A DNA stretch of 64,000 nucleotides from NCBI GenBank assembly GCA_014649555.1, contig BMTG01000022.1, positions 1 through 64,000 of the forward strand, in the 5' to 3' direction. Position numbers and translations under genes: made by a program. This document shows positions 60,269 through 64,000 of the stretch, piece by piece (position 1 is the first letter of the stretch; each line of letters begins with the position of its first letter). The notes beneath the pieces were generated by a model. The model ran no database searches. It saw only the letters and a program-made list of their open reading frames with translations, and was not told the origin of the DNA. Source of the stretch: Streptomyces globisporus (GTDB lineage Bacteria; Actinomycetota; Actinomycetes; Streptomycetales; Streptomycetaceae).

Positions 60269-61306
60269 TCAGCCCACCGGCACCCCCGCCTCCAGGTTGA
60301 GCACCGTCTTCCGCTCGCGCGCCCGCAGGGCCCAGCGCAGCCGTTCGTACCGGGTGGGCGGCAGCATCCCCGCGGCCTCCTCCTCGGTGACGAAGCGCCA
60401 TCCCCGCAGTTCGGAGCCCGGCAGCAGCAGCCGGCCCGCGTCCTCGGAGCGGAGCAGGCCGCCGTCGAAGAGGAAGCGGAGCCCGCCGTAGCCGGGCGGG
60501 CGGGGCGACTCCCAGTCGACGAGCAGCAGGGTGGGCACCCGGTCGAGGGTGAGGCCGATCTCCTCGGCGACCTCACGGATCCCGGCCTGGGCGGGGGCCT
60601 CGCCCGCCTCCACGACCCCGCCGGGGAACTCCCACCCCGGTTTGTACGTGGGGTCGACGAGCAGCACCCGGTCCTGTTCGTCGAAGAGGAGCACCCCGGC
60701 GGCCACCGTCTCGCCGGTCGGCTCGGGAGTCTGCACGATGGGGCACGGGCGCGCGCTCCCGGTGCGCACGGCGTCCGCGATCCGCTCGGCGGTCTCCCGG
60801 GGAGTGAGGGCGCTGTTGTCGACCACATGCGCGTCCTGGGCGATCCAGCCGAGGGCGTCGCGGTACGGGCCGATGTGCTCGTACGCCCACCGGCGCACCC
60901 GGTCGCTCTGCTCGTCGTCGCCGGGAAACTCCTCGCGGCCCGCGATCCGGCTGCGCAGGATCGTTTCCTCAGGTGAGAGCGCCACATGCCGGACCGGGAT
61001 GCGCCGGGAGGCGAGCCCGCCGAAGATCTCGTCGCGGTGCTCCTGGCGCAGCAGGGTCATCGGCACCACCAGCACCCCGGGCACCTCGGCGAGCAGCGCC
61101 GCCGCCGTGTCCACCACGAGCCGCCGCCAGATCGGCAGGTCCTGGAAGTCGGTGACCTCGGCGAGCCGCTTCTGCGGCAGCAGGGCGCGCAGCCCCGCGC
61201 CGGTGGCCTCCGGGTCGTACAGCGTGCTGTTCGGAATCAGATCGATCAGTTCGCCGGCGGCGCTGGTCTTGCCCGCGCCGAACGCACCGTTGATCCAGAC
61301 GATCAC
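60269..61306 (-). CDS. P-loop kinase-like ATPase fused to NUDIX hydrolase
   Basis: 345 aa. Residues 1-~185 form an AAA/zeta-toxin-like P-loop domain: VIVWINGAFGAGKTSAAGEL (Walker A), LRQEHRDEIFGGLASRRIPV and RHVALSPEETILRSR (lid). Residues ~195-330 form a NUDIX domain with box GVVEAGEAPAQAGIREVAEEIGL. The fusion is found in actinomycetes; both parts handle nucleotides, so salvage or repair is plausible but unproven. GTG at 61306 has AGAGGGGG upstream. Convergent with the broken MBL gene. Confidence 0.87.
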   Translation of the reverse strand: MIVWINGAFGAGKTSAAGELIDLIPNSTLYDPEATGAGLRALLPQKRLAEVTDFQDLPIWRRLVVDTAAALLAEVPGVLVVPMTLLRQEHRDEIFGGLASRRIPVRHVALSPEETILRSRIAGREEFPGDDEQSDRVRRWAYEHIGPYRDALGWIAQDAHVVDNSALTPRETAERIADAVRTGSARPCPIVQTPEPTGETVAAGVLLFDEQDRVLLVDPTYKPGWEFPGGVVEAGEAPAQAGIREVAEEIGLTLDRVPTLLLVDWESPRPPGYGGLRFLFDGGLLRSEDAGRLLLPGSELRGWRFVTEEEAAGMLPPTRYERLRWALRARERKTVLNLEAGVPVG

Positions 61307-61542
61307 GGTTCCCCCTCTTCCGTAGCCCCCTGTGGCTTGCCCGCAACACCCTGCCGCGGAAACCCCGCGGGGGCGACGGCGTTGGCCGGATGCAGTCGTC
61401 CGGGACGAGCAAGGGCTCTCGACGATAGGGAAGCGGGTTCCGGGGCAGGCGTATGCATGTCGGTCCCGCAGCGCCTGCGGGCCGGAGTCGTTGGAGCGTC
61501 GGCATCCGGACACCCGGGGGCCGGAAGACCAGGAGGTGCGTC

Positions 61543-61725
61543 GTGCGGCGGACTGTTCTTGAGCACTTTCCCGCGGGAGACCCGCGCGGCAGCAGGACCG
61601 CGGAGGAGTTCGCGGCCCGGCGGCGTGGTGAGGGCCTGGCCGCGGAGGTCGTGATGGACCTGGACCAGGATGCTTTCCTGGTGATCGTGGAGCAGCAGGC
61701 GGGCAGCACGGCACCGGCCCCCTAG
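61543..61725 (+). CDS. small conserved-looking protein, 60 aa
   Basis: Frame from GTG 61543, preceded by AGGAGG exactly 6 bases away, to TAG 61723-61725. The protein starts VRRTVLEHFPAGDPRGSRTA, then EEFAARRRGEGLAAEVVMDL and a beta strand DAFLVIVEQQ. Codon use fits the surroundings. Function unknown. Its stop codon is part of the CTAG that the adjacent IS element duplicated, so the insertion sits exactly at the gene end and leaves the coding sequence intact. Confidence 0.7.
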   Translation: MRRTVLEHFPAGDPRGSRTAEEFAARRRGEGLAAEVVMDLDQDAFLVIVEQQAGSTAPAP

Positions 61726-61750
61726 TACTCCAGTACGACTTCGCGATCTT
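61722..61750 (+). repeat. left end of IS element: CTAG duplication and inverted repeat
   Basis: CTAG (61722-61725) followed by TACTCCAGTACG and more. Its complement occurs at 63938-63954. Over 28 bases about 23-24 match the right end, the first 16 perfectly. CTAG is the usual 4-base target duplication of IS701-type elements. Confidence 0.8.
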
Positions 61751-61807
61751 GCGGCGGGCGACGGCTCCCGGACCGCGTGTTCGGCCTGACCATGAGGCCG
61801 GGCAGCT

Positions 61808-61837
61808 CAAACGTTTGCCTGCTGGCAAGATGATTCG
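61808..61837 (+). promoter_or_regulatory. promoter region of the passenger acetyltransferase gene
   Basis: CAAGAT (61826-61831) lies 6 bases before the GTG at 61838, matching the leaderless pattern seen elsewhere in the window. The 10-base palindrome CAAACGTTTG (61808-61817) lies just upstream in place of a clear -35 and might be an operator. Confidence 0.4.
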
Positions 61838-62446
61838 GTGAACATGGCACACCACGAAAACGTCCCTGTCGTACGTCCCATCACCGACGCCGACATCCCC
61901 ACCTCGGTCGACACACTTGCCCGAGCCTTCGCCGATTACCCCTTCACCCGGCACGTGATCGCCGCAGAAGGCCATGAGAAACGGGTCCGGCACTTCCAGG
62001 AAGTCTGTCTCACCCGTATCGGCATGGTGTACGGCCGCGTGTGGGTCGCCGACGAAGGGCGCGCTGTCGCCGTGTGGGCCACTCCCGACGAGGATCCCGC
62101 GCCAGCTTTCGCCGAGGTCGGCCCGGTGCTCGGGGAACTGACCGGCGACCGGCAGGTTGCCTACGAATCCGCAGAGCAGGCTGTTGCTCCATACCGGCCG
62201 CAGGAGCCGGCGTGGTTCCTCAACACGGTGGCCGTCGCTCCCGAAGCGCAGGGGAAGGGCCTTGGCGGCGCGGTGCTGGTTCCCGGTATCGAGGAGGCAG
62301 GGCACGCCGGGTATCCGGCGTTCCTGGAGACTTCCAGTGAAAGGAACGTGCGGTTCTACGAGCGGCTCGGCTTCCGGGTCACGGCTGCTGTCACCCTCCC
62401 CCACGGCGGCCCCCGCACATGGTGCATGCGCAAGGACCCGCGCTGA
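61838..62446 (+). CDS. GNAT acetyltransferase, puromycin N-acetyltransferase-like
   Basis: 202 aa. It follows the puromycin N-acetyltransferase (Pac) of Streptomyces alboniger motif for motif as I recall that protein: TLARAFADYPFTRHV, GRVWVADEGRAVAVW, QEPAWFLNTVAVAPEAQGKG, PAFLETSSERN, FYERLGF and RTWCM at the end. VAPEAQGKGLGG (~133-144) is the acetyl-CoA loop. It would N-acetylate and inactivate puromycin or a similar aminonucleoside, as self-protection or acquired resistance. GTG at 61838 (or ATG 61844). It lies inside the IS701 element, so mobility by transposition is expected. Exact substrate not proven. Confidence 0.85.
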   Translation: MNMAHHENVPVVRPITDADIPTSVDTLARAFADYPFTRHVIAAEGHEKRVRHFQEVCLTRIGMVYGRVWVADEGRAVAVWATPDEDPAPAFAEVGPVLGELTGDRQVAYESAEQAVAPYRPQEPAWFLNTVAVAPEAQGKGLGGAVLVPGIEEAGHAGYPAFLETSSERNVRFYERLGFRVTAAVTLPHGGPRTWCMRKDPR

Positions 62447-62589
62447 GGTCTGGAATCCCTGCTGGCGACGGGGCGCACTCGGGCGGGCCACCTCGCCGGG
62501 AATCGCAGTGCGGGTAGTTGCAATCCTGGACCGGGCCCGACCAGGCTGGGCTGGGAACGGGTGGAGCAACTGCGTGATCATCAGGGGTT

Positions 62590-63954
62590 GTGTGGACTCT
62601 CGAAGATCATGCGGTGGCCGCAGGCCAGCTCATAGACCCTGCCCGGTGGCGAGCCATGTTCGACCAGGTCATGTCCCGGATCGCGGGACGCTTCGGCCGA
62701 GTTGAGCCGCGGGCCACCGCCCGCGCCTACCTGCTCGGGCTGCTGTCGAGCGTCGAACGGAAGAACTGCTGGCAGCTGGCCGAACAGGCGGGCCATACCC
62801 GGCCCGGGCCGATGCAGCGTCTGCTGCGCTACGCCCGCTGGGACGCCGATGCTGTCCGCGACGACCTGCGTGCCCACGCCGCTGAACACCTCGGCGCTGA
62901 CGGCGGCGTTCTCGTGGTCGACGAGACCGGCTTCCTGAAGAAGGGCCGGTCCTCAGCAGGGGTACAGAGGCAGTACACCGGCACTGCGGGACGCATCGAG
63001 AACACCCAGGTCGGCGTGTTCCTCGCACTGGTCACCAGCCGGGGACGGGCTTGGATCGACCGACGGCTCTACCTGCCCGAGCACTCCTGGGCCAACGACC
63101 CCGAGCGCCGCACCGCGTCCGGGATACCCGAGACGGTGCAGTTCGCCACCAAGCCCCGCCTGGCCGCCGAGATGATCACAGCCGCGCTGTACGCCGGCAT
63201 CACCGCCTCCTGGGTGACCGGCGACGAAGCCTACGGCCAGGACCTCCAGCTCCGCGCCGCCCTCGAAGCACGCGGCACCGGCTACGTGATGGCCGCCGCC
63301 TGCTCGATGCGGGTCAGGATCAACCACGGCCGCACCCTTGTCCGCGCGGACACCGTCGTCGGCCGCCTGCCAACCACGGCCTGGCAGCAACACAGCGCCG
63401 GAAACGGCGCGAAAGGGCCGCGCTACTACGACTGGGCCTGGATCCAGACCGGCACCGACGACCATCGGCATCTGCTCATCCGACGCAACCCGTCCACCGG
63501 CGAACTCGCCTTCTACTTGTGCTGGTCACCAACCGAAGTGCCCCTGTCCGAACTGGTCCGCGTCGCCGGTGTCCGCTGGAGCGTGGAGGAGTGCTTCCAA
63601 GCCGCCAAGGGCCAGGTCGGCCTCGACCACTACCAGGTCCGAAACTGGACCGCCTGGCACCGGCACATCACGCTGGCCATGCTCGCCCTGGCCTTTCTGA
63701 CCGCCCTCGCCGCCGACGCGGCACCGCAACAGTCCGCCGATACACACCAGCCCGCCCGCAGCCGCGATCCGATCACGCTGACCGTTCCAGAGATCCGCCG
63801 CCTCCTCGCCGCCGTCTTCAACCCACCAGCCGTGCCTGCGGCCAGGCTGCTGCACTGGTCCAACTGGCGCAGACGCCACCAGGCAACAGCCCGACGCAGT
63901 CACTACCGACGACGAACCCGCTGGATAGTTCACGAAACCGTACTGGAGTACTAG
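62590..63954 (+). CDS. IS701-family transposase
   Basis: 454 aa DDE transposase. The catalytic residues are visible in VLVVDETGFLKKG (Asp ~111), WVTGDEAYGQD (Asp ~215) and RWSVEECFQAAKGQVGLDHY (Glu ~335). The N-terminus has RMFxxVMxRIAGRFGRVEPR-like DNA-binding helices. Length and motifs are full, so it looks active. GTG at 62590 after AGGGG. The last codons lie in the right inverted repeat, and the TAG stop is supplied by the duplicated target CTAG rather than the element itself. Confidence 0.92.
   Translation: MWTLEDHAVAAGQLIDPARWRAMFDQVMSRIAGRFGRVEPRATARAYLLGLLSSVERKNCWQLAEQAGHTRPGPMQRLLRYARWDADAVRDDLRAHAAEHLGADGGVLVVDETGFLKKGRSSAGVQRQYTGTAGRIENTQVGVFLALVTSRGRAWIDRRLYLPEHSWANDPERRTASGIPETVQFATKPRLAAEMITAALYAGITASWVTGDEAYGQDLQLRAALEARGTGYVMAAACSMRVRINHGRTLVRADTVVGRLPTTAWQQHSAGNGAKGPRYYDWAWIQTGTDDHRHLLIRRNPSTGELAFYLCWSPTEVPLSELVRVAGVRWSVEECFQAAKGQVGLDHYQVRNWTAWHRHITLAMLALAFLTALAADAAPQQSADTHQPARSRDPITLTVPEIRRLLAAVFNPPAVPAARLLHWSNWRRRHQATARRSHYRRRTRWIVHETVLEY
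63926..63954 (-). repeat. right end of IS element: inverted repeat and CTAG duplication
   Basis: Read on the minus strand from 63954 it begins CTAGTACTCCAGTACG, identical to the left end for 16 bases and similar for about 12 more. The last four bases (63951-63954) are the target duplication and contain the transposase stop codon. Confidence 0.8.
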
Positions 63955-63971
63955 GGCGTGTCCGGCGGTCT

Positions 63972-63991
63972 GCGGCTCACCCGAGAGCCGC
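63972..63991 (+). terminator. hairpin beyond the IS, probable original terminator of the 60-aa gene
   Basis: GCGGCTC (63972-63978) and GAGCCGC (63985-63991) pair around 6 bases. Removing the element would place this hairpin about 17 bases after the stop of the small gene at 61543-61725, a normal terminator position. Confidence 0.5.
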
Positions 63992-64000
63992 GCGTGCGGC

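Larger units (their letters stand above)
61726..63950 (+). mobile_element. IS701-family element with passenger acetyltransferase
   Basis: About 2.2 kb bounded by inverted repeats beginning TACTCCAGTACG and flanked by CTAG on both sides. It contains a Pac-like acetyltransferase (61838-62446) and then the transposase (62590-63954), on the same strand. Ordinary IS701 elements are near 1.4-1.5 kb with only the transposase, so the acetyltransferase lies where the left end would normally be. No second copy of the repeat is seen between the two genes. Whether CTAG is counted inside or outside shifts the ends by 4 bases. Confidence 0.78.

Noticed and set aside
59461-60300. 279-codon frame as an intact MBL protein
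   Set aside because: After AHALDAP it turns into Arg/Gly/Pro-rich nonsense, while the true C-terminal half continues in another frame. Treated as frameshifted.
63955-64000. GGCGTGTCCGGCGG after the IS as the end of a second insertion sequence
   Set aside because: Reminiscent of ends of other Streptomyces elements, but only 46 bases remain in the window and no partner repeat can be seen.

Overview
The window is high-GC DNA with strong third-position GC bias, GTG and TTG starts, many 4-base (ATGA/GTGA) gene overlaps, mycothiol-linked and TerD-type genes and an hsp18/rheA pair. All of this points to a Streptomyces or very close actinomycete chromosome. About 53 protein genes are supported. I see no rRNA, tRNA or CRISPR array.

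Layout. (1) 1-3616: the 3' end of a GH18 chitinase, two DUF2267 genes, the heat-shock gene hsp18 divergent from its repressor rheA (operator and promoter legible), a DUF574-type methyltransferase and a 51-aa membrane peptide. (2) 3724-16157: a divergent carbohydrate locus. On the minus strand an operon encodes an epimerase, a DHDPS-like aldolase, a secreted PL14-type lyase, a GH20 hydrolase and an acyltransferase. On the plus strand lie a GntR/LacI hybrid regulator, a Gfo/Idh/MocA dehydrogenase, a TIM-barrel isomerase, and a binding protein with two ABC permeases but no ATPase. (3) 16311-18884: an MHS-type MFS transporter and a 5'-nucleotidase. (4) 18950-25663: a compact lanthipeptide-type RiPP operon, with a TTGACA promoter, a 55-aa Cys-rich precursor, a strong hairpin, a LanM-type dehydratase fused to a DUF6624-like domain (no cyclase domain), two paralogous JmjC/cupin proteins (one lacking the iron motif) and a stand-alone LanC cyclase. 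The four enzyme genes overlap start-to-stop. (5) 25825-34173: ceramidase, NUDIX, Lnt, glutamate racemase, an HpnB-like glycosyltransferase and a double-TerD protein. (6) 34444-49681: mostly conserved Streptomyces genes, including a beta-helix/AAA fusion, a membrane-bound GHSQG hydrolase, a DeoR regulator, SRPBCC proteins and a Cds1-like PLP enzyme. (7) 49836-61725: ROK regulator/MFS pair, two-component system, TetR/deazaflavin oxidoreductase pair, geranylgeranyl-reductase-like enzyme, M20 peptidase, a frameshifted MBL hydrolase and an AAA-NUDIX fusion. (8) 61722-63954: an IS701-family element bounded by imperfect inverted repeats and CTAG duplications, with a puromycin-N-acetyltransferase-like gene between the left repeat and the transposase.

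The two most interesting units are the split-synthetase lanthipeptide operon and the IS701 element carrying a Pac-like passenger. A recurring regulatory theme is a -10 hexamer ending 6-7 nt before the start codon (apparently leaderless mRNAs), often overlapped by a palindromic operator.
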